Source: Granulicella sp. WH15 (lineage in GTDB: Bacteria > Acidobacteriota > Terriglobia > Terriglobales > Acidobacteriaceae). From it: a stretch of DNA of 64,000 nt. This document shows positions 1 through 12,060 of this stretch, piece by piece. The stretch spans positions 248,001 to 312,000 of the forward strand of contig NZ_CP042596.1 of the NCBI RefSeq assembly GCF_009914315.1, written 5' to 3'. Within the stretch, counting starts at the first letter, position 1. The number at the start of each line of letters is the position of its first letter. Position numbers and translations under genes: made by a program. Under the pieces are notes generated by a model, which ran no database searches, was not told the DNA's origin, and worked only from the letters and a program-made list of their open reading frames with translations.

Positions 1-339
1 GGCTACTACGACGCGTACTACCGCAAGGCCCAGCAGGTCCGGACGCTGCTGACCCGCGACTTCCTGACGGCCTTCGAGAGCTGCGACGCCATCGTCGGCC
101 CCATGACGCCGACGCCGCCGTTCAAGATCGGCGAGAAGACCGACGACCCGGTCTCGATGTACCTGGCCGACATCTACTCGGTGGCCGCGTCGCTGGCGGG
201 CATCTGCGGCATGAGCGTGCCCTGCGGAGAGACTGCGGGCAAGCTGCCCATCGGCGTCCAGATCATGGCGCGTCACTTCGACGAAGCCACCATGCTGCGC
301 GTCGGCCTCGCCGTCGAAAAGATGCAGGCGAACTCCTAA
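1..339 (+). CDS. gatA: Asp-tRNA(Asn)/Glu-tRNA(Gln) amidotransferase subunit A, C-terminal part
   Basis: The 5' end lies outside the window; 112 residues are visible. They begin [14 protein letters not shown] and contain [13 protein letters not shown] and the amidase-family C-terminal stretch [18 protein letters not shown], as in GatA. GatA is the amidase subunit of the cytoplasmic GatCAB complex, which converts misacylated Glu-tRNA(Gln) or Asp-tRNA(Asn) to the amide forms. The catalytic Ser-Ser-Lys triad lies upstream of the window and cannot be checked. The last seven codons and the stop are duplicated in tandem just downstream (bases 317-364). Confidence 0.92.
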   Translation, partial: GYYDAYYRKAQQVRTLLTRDFLTAFESCDAIVGPMTPTPPFKIGEKTDDPVSMYLADIYSVAASLAGICGMSVPCGETAGKLPIGVQIMARHFDEATMLRVGLAVEKMQANS

Positions 340-364
340 CAAAAGATGCAGGCGAATTTTTAAC
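317..364 (+). repeat. 24-bp tandem duplication at the gatA stop
   Basis: Bases 317-340 and 341-364 are two direct copies of a 24-bp unit starting AAAAGATGCAGGCGAA, with about three mismatches. The unit is eight codons long (KMQANS plus stop). The second copy would read KMQANF and stop in the same frame but lies behind the first stop. Confidence 0.85.
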
Positions 365-394
365 TAATCAGTAGCCAATGAATTTGAGGTCGGA

Positions 395-2296
395 ATGGGT
401 TTTGTAGATCGTATGAACAAGAAGGAAGACGAGAAGACCGAGCAGGAGAACGCCCTGCCGATCGGCGAGCACGAGGCGGGCGAGTCCTTCGAGTCGATGA
501 TTCCGCCGGTCATGGTCGGCCAAAGCGCCGAGCCGGCCCCCGAGCACGAGGCTCAGGCCCCGGCCCAGCCGGACGTCGTCCGCGCCTTCGACCAAGATGG
601 CCGTGAGGTGCTGGTTCCCCGCGCCGAGTGGCGGGAGCAGGTCCTGCCGAACCTAGTCCAGTCCGCGTGGGAGAACCCCGAGCAGCTCTACCTGCTCATC
701 GTCAACTCGCTCAACGAGGGCTTCACCAGCGAGATGGCCGCAGCAGCCCAGCAGCTCTACGCCATCGACACCATCCCCGCGCGCGGAGCCTGCATGTGGG
801 CCGTTATCCTCATCCAGGAGGGGCGTCTGGACGAGGCGGAGGAGATTCTGAACGGCTACCTCGCCAAGCACGGCGACGAAGGTTCGGTCCTGACCAACCT
901 CGCCCAGATCGCCGCCATGCGCGGCAACCAGGAGCAGGCCGAGACGACGCTCTGGAGAGCCATCCAGGCGGAGCCGAACATCGATAACGCGCTGGGCTGG
1001 TACGTCTCGCTGCAACAGCAGAAGGGCGGCGAGGCCGCTGCCAACGCCGCTTTGCAGACCATCGCGACGCTGCCCGGAAGCTGGCGCGCGCAGCTCTGGC
1101 AGGCTCGAGCGGCGATGCTGGCGCAGGATATGCCCACGGCTGTCTCGCTCTACCAGGAGTCGCTCGAGCGCGCTCCCCGGCCGGTTCCGGGCGACCTGCT
1201 GATGCAGATGAGCGGCGACCTCGGCGGCAACGGACGCCTGATCGAGCTGATCGGGCTCACCAGCCCGCACTTCGACCCGGAGGTCCACGGCCTGCCGGTG
1301 GGCAACAACCTCATCAAGGCCAATCTCGACCAGGGCAACGCCGACGCAGCCGAGCAGCTTGTCAAGACGCTGGCGCAGTTCGGACGCCCGGATTGGAAGT
1401 CGGGCCTCGAGTTCTGGGAACAGGAGATCGCGAAACTCCGTGGGGCGCAGGGTACGGCGGCGGCACCCGATCAGATTCAGGTTGGCATGTTGCGGATGGA
1501 AGGGCCGGTCTGGCTGCCTGCCGGGTCGCCGGGGCGCGGTCTCTTCGGGCCGAAGGCTGCGGGCGGGCCGACGGTCACCTTTATCGGCGGAACCGCCGAG
1601 ACCAGCAGCCAGGAGGCCCAGGTACTCGACGGCCCGGGTCGCATGAGCCGGGCGCTGCCGCTGTTTCTGGCCGAGCAGGTGGAGATGCGTACCGCCGCCA
1701 ACGGCCGGTCGATGCTGCCGTGGGCGATGGGCCAGCAGAGCGGCTTCGTCGTCGGCGCGGCGGCGTGGACGCCGGAGATGGCCGTGCAGGGCGTCGCGGC
1801 GGACGGCAGCGGAAGCCAGTACGTCGTCACCGTGCATATCGACGCGGCGGTGGAGCCGTGGACGGCGGAGCTGGTCTTCATCCGCACCAGCGACGGCGTG
1901 ACCATCGGTGAGCTGGACGCGGAGTTCCCCTCGGCCAGCCCGGAGGACGGGCTGCTGGGGTTGGCGAACGAGGTGGTCGAGCTGCTGGGCGGCGATGAGC
2001 CCGCTCGGGGGTATAGCGTTCCGCACTCGTTCAGCGGCTACCTGTCGCGGCTGGAGCAGTTGCTGGCGGCGCGTTGCACGGCGATGGAGGGTGTGCCGCC
2101 GAGCTTCCTGCAAGGCGAGCGGGAGATTCTCGAGGGGAATCTGTACCAGTACATCGAGGAGCCGGAGAATCTGGCTTCGCGGCTGTTGCTGGTGGAGACC
2201 TTTGGGGCGATTGAGCGGGTGCGTCCGGCAGTGGCGGCGGAGTATCGTGAACGGCTCGAAAAGCTGCTGACCGAGCGGCCTTTAGCGACCTCGTAG
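395..2296 (+). CDS. TPR-repeat protein of unknown role
   Basis: A 633-residue soluble protein with no signal peptide. Residues 1-60 are acidic and low in complexity (MNKKEDEKTEQEN, PAPEHEAQAPAQP). Residues about 80-330 contain helix pairs of tetratricopeptide type, for example WAVILIQEGRLDEAEEILNG and AQIAAMRGNQEQAETTLWRA. The C-terminal half (about 360-630) is a different, mixed alpha/beta region that I do not recognise. ATG 395 has GAGG nearby; ATG 413 is an alternative. TPRs suggest a scaffold or adaptor, but no partner is visible. A mosaic repeat follows the stop. Confidence 0.8.
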   Translation: MGFVDRMNKKEDEKTEQENALPIGEHEAGESFESMIPPVMVGQSAEPAPEHEAQAPAQPDVVRAFDQDGREVLVPRAEWREQVLPNLVQSAWENPEQLYLLIVNSLNEGFTSEMAAAAQQLYAIDTIPARGACMWAVILIQEGRLDEAEEILNGYLAKHGDEGSVLTNLAQIAAMRGNQEQAETTLWRAIQAEPNIDNALGWYVSLQQQKGGEAAANAALQTIATLPGSWRAQLWQARAAMLAQDMPTAVSLYQESLERAPRPVPGDLLMQMSGDLGGNGRLIELIGLTSPHFDPEVHGLPVGNNLIKANLDQGNADAAEQLVKTLAQFGRPDWKSGLEFWEQEIAKLRGAQGTAAAPDQIQVGMLRMEGPVWLPAGSPGRGLFGPKAAGGPTVTFIGGTAETSSQEAQVLDGPGRMSRALPLFLAEQVEMRTAANGRSMLPWAMGQQSGFVVGAAAWTPEMAVQGVAADGSGSQYVVTVHIDAAVEPWTAELVFIRTSDGVTIGELDAEFPSASPEDGLLGLANEVVELLGGDEPARGYSVPHSFSGYLSRLEQLLAARCTAMEGVPPSFLQGEREILEGNLYQYIEEPENLASRLLLVETFGAIERVRPAVAAEYRERLEKLLTERPLATS

Positions 2297-2299
2297 TTA

Positions 2300-2490
2300 T
2301 TCCCCGTTGGTCGGCAGCGAACATCTTTTTGCTTCCGGCCAACGGGAGGACCAAGCGAAGCAGTAAAAAGGCGTGTGAACGCCCGCCCCGCGCGCAGCGG
2401 ACCCGTCCGGCAGGACGAACAACAGCAAAAGCGCCCTAGCGACGGGCAGGCGGCACTTCGTGCGGTCCTGGACGCTGCGCGTATGTGGAA
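2300..2490 (+). repeat. Dispersed mosaic repeat, modules A-B-F
   Basis: Hairpin module A lies at about 2303-2345 (arms around CCGTTGG and CCAACGG). Module B runs to about 2424 and ends CCGTCCGGCAGGAC. Module F runs to about 2490 (CACTTCGTGCGGT). It fills most of the gap between the TPR gene and the VOC gene. Confidence 0.85.
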
Positions 2491-2547
2491 TCCTTTCAGG
2501 GGCTCGTGGCGTCCTATAGATGTTGAAACATGCATGAGGCGAGCACG

Positions 2548-3423
2548 ATGAGTTCAAAGGCAATCTTCGACGCGGGAATCCACCCGCCGCAGTACCGGCT
2601 CCCGGCAGCTACCAGGGTCGGCCGGGTGCGTCTGGCCGTCTCGAATCTGGCCCGGTCGGTCGCGTTCTACCGCGACGTCGTCGGGCTGGCCGTGCGGACG
2701 CCGGAGCCGGATGGGATCGCCCGGTTGGGAGCGCACGGGGAGGAGACGGTTCTGCTCGAACTAAAGGCCGTTCCGGGCGTGAAGCCCATCGGCCCGCGGA
2801 CCCGCCTTGGCCTCTACCACACGGCTTTTCTGCTGCCCAGCCGCGCGGCGCTGGCCAGCTTCGTGGATCACCTGCGCGAGTCGGTCGTGTCCTTCGGCTC
2901 GGCCGATCACCTGGTCAGCGAGGCCATCTACCTGACCGATCCCGATGGCTTGCAGGTGGAGGTCTACGCCGACCGACCCCGCTCCGAGTGGCGCTACGAC
3001 GGCCATCAGCTACAGATGGCTACCGATCCTCTGCGTTCCAGCGAACTGGCGGCGCTGGAGCACGGGCGCTGGCAGGGTGCTCCGGTGGGAACCACAATGG
3101 GGCACCTGCACCTCTACGTCGGCGACCTGAAGATGGCAGCGGAGTTCTACCACGGCGGGTTGGGGCTGGACGTGATGGTCTGGCGCTATCCCGGTGCGCT
3201 GTTTACCTCGGCTGGCGGCTATCACCACCACGTTGGGTTGAACGTCTGGGCGGCGGGCTCGCCGGTGGCGTCGCCGGAGGACGCCCGCATGCTGTGGTGG
3301 CAGCTCGTGGTGCCCGAGGCCGAGGGGGCCATTGCAAGCATGAGGGCCGCAGGCTTCGGCGATGGGCCGAGCTTCCGCGATCCGTGGGGGACCGAAGTGG
3401 CCGTAGTGGAAGAGATAAAGTAG
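2548..3423 (+). CDS. VOC-superfamily (glyoxalase/catechol 2,3-dioxygenase-like) protein
   Basis: A 291-residue protein with two vicinal-oxygen-chelate modules. The first begins at VGRVRLAVSNLARSVAFYRD (about residues 20-130). The second begins at GHLHLYVGDLKMAAEFYHGG (about 180-285). Candidate metal ligands are the His in GHLHLYV, a His in YHHHVGLN and the Glu in GTEVAVVEE, all in the second module, as in CatE-type dioxygenases. The first module lacks the equivalent first His. ATG 2548 is preferred because GAGGCGAG precedes it; ATG 2530 is in frame but has no ribosome site. Substrate unknown. Confidence 0.85.
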   Translation: MSSKAIFDAGIHPPQYRLPAATRVGRVRLAVSNLARSVAFYRDVVGLAVRTPEPDGIARLGAHGEETVLLELKAVPGVKPIGPRTRLGLYHTAFLLPSRAALASFVDHLRESVVSFGSADHLVSEAIYLTDPDGLQVEVYADRPRSEWRYDGHQLQMATDPLRSSELAALEHGRWQGAPVGTTMGHLHLYVGDLKMAAEFYHGGLGLDVMVWRYPGALFTSAGGYHHHVGLNVWAAGSPVASPEDARMLWWQLVVPEAEGAIASMRAAGFGDGPSFRDPWGTEVAVVEEIK

Positions 3424-3623
3424 GCCCACGCGGAGGAATCTTTCGTGCGCGCGCGGCGGCTTGTGTAAAGTAGACGAAACAGCATAGAAAACTTCGGTCG
3501 CGGTCCTGCGGCAGAGCTGGCAGCACTAGGCAAGATCGGTTTTTTCCGGGCAAGCGTGAGACAGGGTAAATCTCTCGATCTGCCTGCCGGGGCTGGGTGA
3601 ATCTCGACACAGGTGAACGGTAC

Positions 3624-5084
3624 ATGCGCAACAGGTTGGTGAAGGTTTTGCTGATGTTGTTGGTTGGGGTGGTGGCGGGCGGCCCGCTGGTGATGGCGCA
3701 GGAGGCTGCTCCGGTGGTATCTGCTCCGGCAATGGTTTCGGCGACAGCGGCGGGCGGAACGCAGACGGACCGGATCGCGGTGCTCGAAAAGCAGGTGACG
3801 GACCAGGCGACGGCGATTGCGGCCGCGCAGACGGCGGGCGATAACGCCTGGATGCTGGTCTCGGCGGCGCTGGTGCTGATGATGAGCGGACCTGGACTGG
3901 CGCTCTTCTACGGCGGCCTGGTGCGCAAGAAAAATATTCTGGGTACGATGATGCAGACCTTCGCCATGATGGCCGTCATCACGGTGCTGTGGGCGATCGT
4001 GACCTACTCGCTGGCCTTCGGCGACGGCAACGCATTTATCGGCGGCTTGGGCAACATGTTCCTGCACGGCGTGGGCCTTGCGCCGGACGTGAAGTACGCG
4101 GCTACGATTCCGTTGCAGACGTTCATGGTGTATCAGCTCATGTTCGCGATCATCACCCCCGCGCTGATTACGGGCGCGTTCGCCGAGCGGATGAAGTTCT
4201 CGGCGATGCTGGTCTTCATGGTGCTGTGGGCGTTGATCGTGTATAGCCCGATGGCGCACATGGTCTGGGGCAAGGGCGGTCTGCTGAACGCCGCTCTGGG
4301 CGGCATGTTCCCCTGTCTGGACTTCGCGGGCGGAACGGTGGTCCACGTCACCTCGGGCGTCTCGGCGCTGGTGACGGCGATCTACCTGGGCAAGCGCCTC
4401 GGCTACCCCAAGGTTCCGATGCCGCCGCACTCGGTGGTGCTGAGCTTCATCGGTGCGTGCCTGCTGTGGGTGGGCTGGTTCGGCTTCAACGCGGGCTCGG
4501 CGCTGGGCGCGGGCACGCTGGCCACCTCGGCCTTTGTGGCGACGCACTTCGGCGCGGCGGCTGCGGCCCTGAGCTGGAGCGCGGTGGAGTGGATCCGCAA
4601 CGGCAAGCCCTCGGCCCTGGGAGCGATCTCGGGCGCGGTGGCCGGGCTGGTGGCAATTACGCCGGGAGCCGGTTTCGTGACCCCCATGAGCGCGATCTGG
4701 ATCGGGCTCATCGTCGGCGTGTTCTGCTTCTTCATGGTGGTCAAGGTCAAGGCGATCTTCGGCTATGACGACTCGCTGGATGCCTTCGGCGTCCACGGCG
4801 CGGGCGGCACGCTGGGCGCGCTGCTGACGGGCGTCTTCGCCTCCAGCACCATCAACCCGATCTTCGGCGCGGGCAAGCCGACGGGCCTGCTCGAAGGCAA
4901 CGCGCACCAGATGCTGAACCAGGTGACGGGCGTCGCGATTGCGTGGGGCCTGTCCATCGTGGGGACTCTGGTGATCCTGTTCGTAGTCGATAAGACCATT
5001 GGGCTGCGTGTGAGCGCGGCGGACGAAGAGATGGGTCTCGATCTCTCGCAGCATGGCGAAGAGGGATACGACTGGGCTCACTAA
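3624..5084 (+). CDS. amt: Ammonium transporter
   Basis: A 486-residue Amt/Mep/Rh protein. A signal peptide (about residues 1-25, ending VMAQ) is followed by a helical segment (QTDRIAVLEKQVTDQ) and about 11 membrane helices. Family signatures are GPGLALFYGGLVRKKN and FAGGTVVHVTSG. The twin pore histidines are seen in GTVVHVTSG and FGVHGAGGTLGALL. ATG 3624 follows AGGTGA at good spacing; GTG 3597 is in frame but would spoil the signal peptide. It lies 75 bases upstream of glnK, the usual arrangement in which PII binds and blocks the pore when nitrogen is plentiful. Confidence 0.97.
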   Translation: MRNRLVKVLLMLLVGVVAGGPLVMAQEAAPVVSAPAMVSATAAGGTQTDRIAVLEKQVTDQATAIAAAQTAGDNAWMLVSAALVLMMSGPGLALFYGGLVRKKNILGTMMQTFAMMAVITVLWAIVTYSLAFGDGNAFIGGLGNMFLHGVGLAPDVKYAATIPLQTFMVYQLMFAIITPALITGAFAERMKFSAMLVFMVLWALIVYSPMAHMVWGKGGLLNAALGGMFPCLDFAGGTVVHVTSGVSALVTAIYLGKRLGYPKVPMPPHSVVLSFIGACLLWVGWFGFNAGSALGAGTLATSAFVATHFGAAAAALSWSAVEWIRNGKPSALGAISGAVAGLVAITPGAGFVTPMSAIWIGLIVGVFCFFMVVKVKAIFGYDDSLDAFGVHGAGGTLGALLTGVFASSTINPIFGAGKPTGLLEGNAHQMLNQVTGVAIAWGLSIVGTLVILFVVDKTIGLRVSAADEEMGLDLSQHGEEGYDWAH

Positions 5085-5498
<414 letters not shown>

Positions 5499-5520
5499 CA
5501 ACCAGCTCGCTCCCAATCAC

Positions 5521-5570
5521 AAAACCGGGTGCTCCCGTCTCGTATCTGAGACAAGGGGCACCCGGTTTTT
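5521..5570. terminator. Rho-independent terminator after glnK
   Basis: AAAACCGGGTGC and GCACCCGGTTTTT form the stem, with a smaller GTCTC/GAGAC hairpin in the loop. It lies between convergent glnK and alaC and can serve both strands. Confidence 0.9.
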
Positions 5571-5576
5571 GCGCAG

Positions 5577-6758
5577 CTACTCCTTCGTCTCCGAGAGCAT
5601 GTGGCGGATGCCCCGCAGCCCCTGCCGCGTACGCTCCTCGTTCTCGATCAGCGAGAACCGCACATACTCATCGCCCTGCTCGCCGAACCCGATCCCCGGA
5701 CTCACCGCCACCTTGGCCTCGGCCAGCAGCTTCTTCGAGAACTCCAGCGACTTCATCGCCCGGTACTGCTCCGGAATCTTCGCCCATGCAAACATCGTGG
5801 CCTTCGGCATCGGCGTCTCCCAGCCCATACGGTTCAGCCCCTGCACCAGCACATCGCGGCGGCTCCGATAGGTCTCGACGATATCCGCCACGCACTCCTG
5901 CGGGCCTTCGAGCGCGGCGATGGAGGCCACCTGGATCGGTGTGAACGTGCCGTAGTCGAAGTAGCTCTTGATGCGCCCCAACGCACCCACCAGACGCTCG
6001 TTTCCGACCATGAACCCGACGCGCCAGCCCGGCATGTTGTAGCTCTTCGAGAGCGTGAAGAACTCGACCGCGATATCCTTCGCGCCCGGAACTTGTAACA
6101 CCGAAGGTGGCTTATAGCCGTCGAAGACCAGGTCGGCGTACGCGAAGTCGTGCACCAGGATGACGTTGAACTCCTTGCAGATCGCCACCAGCCGCTCGAA
6201 GAACGGAAGGTCCACGCACTGCGCAGTGGGGTTCGACGGAAAGTTGACGATCAGCACTTTGGGCCGCGGGGTCATGCGCGGAATCGTCTCTTCGACCTGC
6301 GCCAGAAAGTCCTCGGTCGAGTGAACCGGAATCGAAAGAATGTCCGCGCCCGCGATCACAGGCCCGTAGATGTGGATCGGATAGCTGGGGTTCGGCACCA
6401 GCACGGTGTCGCCGCGGTCCAGCACCGCCAGGCAGAAGTGCGCGATGCCTTCCTTCGAGCCGATGGTCACGATGGCCTCGGTGTTCGGGTCGAGGTCGAC
6501 GCCGTAGCGCGTACCATACCAGTTACAAATTGCCTTGCGCAGCCGGGGAATGCCCTTCGAGAGAGAGTAGCGGTGCGTCTGCTGCTTGCGCGCCGCCTCG
6601 ATCATCTTCTCGACGATGTGCGCAGGCGTCGCGCCGTCGGGATTACCCATGCCGAAGTCGATGATGTCTTCGCCGCGCTTGCGTGCAGCGGCCTTCAGCT
6701 CGCCGGTGATGTTAAAAACATACGGCGGCAGACGCGAGATCCGTGAAAACTCTTTCAT
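5577..6758 (-). CDS. alaC: Glutamate-pyruvate aminotransferase (AlaC type)
   Basis: A 393-residue class I/II PLP aminotransferase. It matches E. coli AlaC along its length, for example [51 protein letters not shown] and the PLP-lysine region [20 protein letters not shown]. The family makes alanine from pyruvate and glutamate. LL-diaminopimelate aminotransferases are related and cannot be fully excluded, but the N-terminal signature favours AlaC. ATG 6758 gives the family N-terminus. Confidence 0.93.
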   Translation of the reverse strand: MKEFSRISRLPPYVFNITGELKAAARKRGEDIIDFGMGNPDGATPAHIVEKMIEAARKQQTHRYSLSKGIPRLRKAICNWYGTRYGVDLDPNTEAIVTIGSKEGIAHFCLAVLDRGDTVLVPNPSYPIHIYGPVIAGADILSIPVHSTEDFLAQVEETIPRMTPRPKVLIVNFPSNPTAQCVDLPFFERLVAICKEFNVILVHDFAYADLVFDGYKPPSVLQVPGAKDIAVEFFTLSKSYNMPGWRVGFMVGNERLVGALGRIKSYFDYGTFTPIQVASIAALEGPQECVADIVETYRSRRDVLVQGLNRMGWETPMPKATMFAWAKIPEQYRAMKSLEFSKKLLAEAKVAVSPGIGFGEQGDEYVRFSLIENEERTRQGLRGIRHMLSETKE

Positions 6759-6866
6759 GTCCTTATCCTAAGCAAAGCGGTTCGAGCCTAAGGCTATTCG
6801 AGCCATGGAGCGGAAGCGCGGCCTTCGCCGAAGAATTGCCAGGGAGGTGCCTGCGCCGTTACGTGG

Positions 6867-7910
6867 CTACCGGATCTGTACCAGATCAGACGTCCCAGGA
6901 GGTGCAATATGGGACGTCTGCGGCGCTCGCCAATGGTCGATATAGCTCACCTGGTGGACACAGGAGATGGTGCAGTTGGGCGCGCACGACTTCTCAGTCA
7001 GGAACTCGCGCTTCACGTCGGCGCGCTTGTACTCGGCCAGCGGCACGCCCGGATAGCCGCGCTGCTGCGAGCAATAATGCACCAGCCCGAACTCGCAGAT
7101 GTACAGGTAGCGCGCACCCGCGCGGCAACGCCAGTCGTTCGGCTTGCCGTTGGCGATGGCCTCTTGAAAGTGATTGAAGCGGGAGTAGCTGCGCCGCGTC
7201 AGGCTGCGGACCTTCTCCCACACGCCGCGCTCGGCGTCGCCCAGCGGCTTCAACTGCCCGCTGCCGTCGTGGATGATGCCGATGGTAGACGAGAAGCCCA
7301 GCCCCAGCGCACGCTCACTCACGGTCAACGCGTCATTCGGGTTGGCGATGCCGCCGCCCACGACTGAGTTGATGTTCACATGAAAGTCGGCGTGCTCGGC
7401 CAGCATCCTCAGCTTGGCGTCCAGCACCTTCAGGCTCTTCTTCGACACGGCATCCGGCATCACGTTGTCGATGGAGATCTGCATGTGATCCAGCCCGGCC
7501 TTGTTTAGCCGCTCGATCCGGTCCGGCATCAGCAGATAGCCGTTAGTAATCATGCCCGCAATCGCGCCGGTCTTGCGGATACGCGCAATCACGCGGTCGA
7601 GATCGGGGTGCAGCAGCGGCTCTCCGCCCGAGATCGTAATGACCGACGTTCCCAGCCGTCCCAGCTCGTCGATGCGGCGCTCCATCTCCGCGATCGGCAC
7701 CGGGTCCGAGTGGTCGTCGAACTCATTGCAATAGGTACAGGCCAGGTTGCACCGGCGCATCGGCACAATGTGCGCCATGTAGGGGTGCCCGGTCCCGGCC
7801 AGCGCCGAGCCGATGGACCCCAGCTCGCGCAGCTTTCGTGTTACCGCTCGCCAACGCCGCCTTGCCGTACTCTTGCGGCGAACTGGCGCCGTTACCTTCA
7901 CCTCGGACAT
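6867..7910 (-). CDS. Radical SAM protein with C-terminal cysteine cluster
   Basis: A 347-residue enzyme. CNLACTYC (about residues 54-61) is the CxxxCxxC motif for the SAM-binding 4Fe-4S cluster, and TISGGEPLLHPD is the GGE motif that contacts SAM. Cysteines in WRCRAGARYLYICEFGLVHYC and CAPNCTISCVHQ suggest an auxiliary SPASM-like cluster. Such proteins modify peptides, lipids or cofactors; no precursor peptide or partner gene is adjacent, so the substrate is unknown. A basic N-terminus (RRKSTARRRWR) precedes the barrel. Confidence 0.88.
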   Translation of the reverse strand: MSEVKVTAPVRRKSTARRRWRAVTRKLRELGSIGSALAGTGHPYMAHIVPMRRCNLACTYCNEFDDHSDPVPIAEMERRIDELGRLGTSVITISGGEPLLHPDLDRVIARIRKTGAIAGMITNGYLLMPDRIERLNKAGLDHMQISIDNVMPDAVSKKSLKVLDAKLRMLAEHADFHVNINSVVGGGIANPNDALTVSERALGLGFSSTIGIIHDGSGQLKPLGDAERGVWEKVRSLTRRSYSRFNHFQEAIANGKPNDWRCRAGARYLYICEFGLVHYCSQQRGYPGVPLAEYKRADVKREFLTEKSCAPNCTISCVHQVSYIDHWRAPQTSHIAPPGTSDLVQIR

Positions 7911-7973
7911 GATGTTTCCAGTATAAATCCCCGGACTCGCCCAAGCCTAACCGGGCAGTGTTAGCCTGTTCGG

Positions 7974-8552
7974 ATGATTCTCCCCACGCTCGCTCTGGCA
8001 CTCGCACTCCAGACCCCCAACCAGCTTCCTGCCCAGGCCTCTCCCAAAGCCGCGCCCCAGGTTCCGGCTAAGGCTCCAGCTCAGGCGGCTCCAGCCCATC
8101 CCCCCGCTCAGACTTCGGCATCCGACTCTGAGGACACAATCCCCTCCTCCGCTCACCCCATCCAGACCGTCTCCGGCCGGGGTGTTCAGATCTACGCCTG
8201 CACGAAAGGCTCCTGGGTGTTTCAAGCGCCGGAGGCCACGCTCGTCGATACCCAGACCGGCAGCCCGGTAGGGACGCACGGAGCCGGACCCACGTGGACG
8301 TGGAAGGACGGCAGCTCGGTCAAGGGTGAGGTCGCGCAGAAGGTTCCCTCGCCCGATGCCGACAGCATCCCGTGGCTGCTGTTGCGAGCGAAGCCCGCTT
8401 CCCAGCCCGGAGCGTTAGCCTCGGTCGTCTGGGTGCGCCGCTCCGACACTCGCGGCGGCACTGCCCCCACCAGCGGCTGCGACGCCGGCCACGAGGGCAC
8501 CACCACACGCGTCCGTTACACCGCGACTTACACCTTCTATACGGAGCCGTAA
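7974..8552 (+). CDS. DUF3455 family exported protein
   Basis: 192 residues. A short hydrophobic N-terminus (LPTLALALAL) is probably a signal peptide, followed by an Ala/Pro-rich linker to about residue 65. The DUF3455 core includes VQIYACTKGSWVFQAPEATLVD, HGAGPTWTWKDGSSVKGE, IPWLLLRAK and YTATYTFY. The function is unknown; the family is common in secreted proteins. It is divergent from the radical SAM gene with a gap of 63 bases. Confidence 0.85.
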   Translation: MILPTLALALALQTPNQLPAQASPKAAPQVPAKAPAQAAPAHPPAQTSASDSEDTIPSSAHPIQTVSGRGVQIYACTKGSWVFQAPEATLVDTQTGSPVGTHGAGPTWTWKDGSSVKGEVAQKVPSPDADSIPWLLLRAKPASQPGALASVVWVRRSDTRGGTAPTSGCDAGHEGTTTRVRYTATYTFYTEP

Positions 8553-8637
8553 CAGACCGTCTAGCTTTGGAGCCAACAATGACGCTCAGGGGGAAGGAGA
8601 GGCTCGCTCCGCTAACCCCTCATAGCCTGTTTCTTCC

Positions 8638-10906
<2,269 letters not shown>

Positions 10907-10915
10907 GTTTCTCTC

Positions 10916-11104
10916 ATTGGTCGGAAGCAAACATTCCTGTTTCCGACCAACGGGAGGACCAAGCGAAGGCACTTCGTGCCGTTCTCGGGGCGGTATAGGC
11001 AGGATCGTCAGCATGGGGCCTCCCGCTGGTCGGCAGCGCGAAGCAATAAAAAGGCGTGGAAACGCCCGCCCGCCGCGCAGGCGGCCCGTCCGGTAGGGCA
11101 AGCC
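10916..11104. repeat. Dispersed mosaic repeat, modules A-C-A'-B
   Basis: A hairpin of TTGGTCGGAAGC and TTTCCGACCAA (10919-10951) is followed by CACTTCGTGCCGTTCTCGGG, a half A module (GCTGGTCGGCAGC) and a B module. It lies just after pyrG. Confidence 0.8.
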
Positions 11105-11165
11105 TTATCAAAGGGAAATCAGCATCCCCCATCCTCCAACTCATTGAGGAGCATCGAATCCTCTT

Positions 11166-11819
11166 ATGACCACCCAATACAACTCCGGCCGCAGCTCCTC
11201 CGGCAGCCTCCTGCTCTTCCTCTTCGCCCTGCTGCTGGGCGCGGCGTCTCTGGTCGTCTTTCTGCGCAACGCGACCTCCGGCCCCATGGCCCGGATCGCC
11301 AGCCTAGTCATCGGCCGGACGTCGAGCTTCGACACCTCCGTCCCTGCCGTGGTCCAGAAGATCCAGCGGCTGAACCGTCTGGAGACGGTGGTCTACTCGC
11401 TGGATACCGTGGTCGAGGGCAACCGTTCGAGCGCGATCTTCCCCGACCTGCTGGCCGGTGACCGGCTGCTGATGGTGGTGCACGGCCAGTCCATCGCGGG
11501 CATCGACCTGGCCAAGCTGAAGCCGGAGGACGTCCGGATCAGCGGCCCGAACCGCGCATCGATCCACGTAACCCTGCCAGCCTCCGAACTGTTCGTGACG
11601 ACGCTCGACAACCAGCACACGCGGGTCTACGCCCGTTCGACCGGCCTGCTGGTGCCGGTGGACCAGAACCTCGAATCGGACACCCGAGCAAAGGCCCAGC
11701 AGCAGCTACAAGCGGCAGCCCTCTCCGACGGGATTCTGGACGCAGCCCGCAAGAACGCCCGAGCGACGGTAACGACGCTCCTCTACTCGCTCGGCTTCCA
11801 AACCGTAGACGTGAATTAG
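11166..11819 (+). CDS. DUF4230 family membrane-anchored protein
   Basis: 217 residues. One N-terminal membrane helix (about 14-34, LLLFLFALLLGAASLVVFL) precedes an extracytoplasmic domain with the DUF4230 pattern: LETVVYSLDTVVEG, SIAGIDLAKLKPEDVRISG, VTLPASELFVTTLDNQ and ARKNARATVTTLLYSLGF. The function is unknown. A GAGGAG lies about 16 bases before ATG 11166, so the start is reasonable but not proven. Confidence 0.82.
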   Translation: MTTQYNSGRSSSGSLLLFLFALLLGAASLVVFLRNATSGPMARIASLVIGRTSSFDTSVPAVVQKIQRLNRLETVVYSLDTVVEGNRSSAIFPDLLAGDRLLMVVHGQSIAGIDLAKLKPEDVRISGPNRASIHVTLPASELFVTTLDNQHTRVYARSTGLLVPVDQNLESDTRAKAQQQLQAAALSDGILDAARKNARATVTTLLYSLGFQTVDVN

Positions 11820-11827
11820 CGAATCCT

Positions 11828-12060
11828 TGCAACTGCTTTTGCTGTTGTGGCTGCTTTTGTCGTTGCTTGCCCTTTTGCTTTTGCCGTTGTTTGTTCTCTT
11901 GCTTTTGCCGTTGCCTGTTCTTTTGGTTGTCATTCAGGAGCGAAGCGGAGGAATCTGCTTCTGCCGCTGTTCTTGCCGTTGCTTCTGGGGTAGGTCCGGG
12001 CTTTAGCCCGGACATTAAGACTCGCCACCAATGCGGGCTTTAGCCCCCGAGGTATGCTTT
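11828..12060 (-). repeat. Dispersed repeat, module E (inverted)
   Basis: Reads on the minus strand as CTCGGGGGCTAAAGCCC, GTCCGGGCTAAAGCCCGGAC, CGCTTCGCTCCTGAATGACA and then a long purine-rich tract of short units such as AACGGCAA and AAAGCAA. It fills most of the gap between the DUF4230 gene and the next gene. ORFs across it are low-complexity Lys/Gln/Asn products and are not counted as genes. Confidence 0.85.

Noticed and set aside
3500-3560. Possible sigma-54 promoter before amt (TGGCAG then GGCAAG)
   Set aside because: The GG and GC pairs are nine, not ten, bases apart and the flanks fit poorly; no enhancer site was seen.
11706-11933. Lys/Asn/Ser-rich ORFs across module E, and the recurrent FRSEAEESA-type reading
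   Set aside because: They recur wherever module E recurs and have no ribosome sites; they are translations of a repeat.
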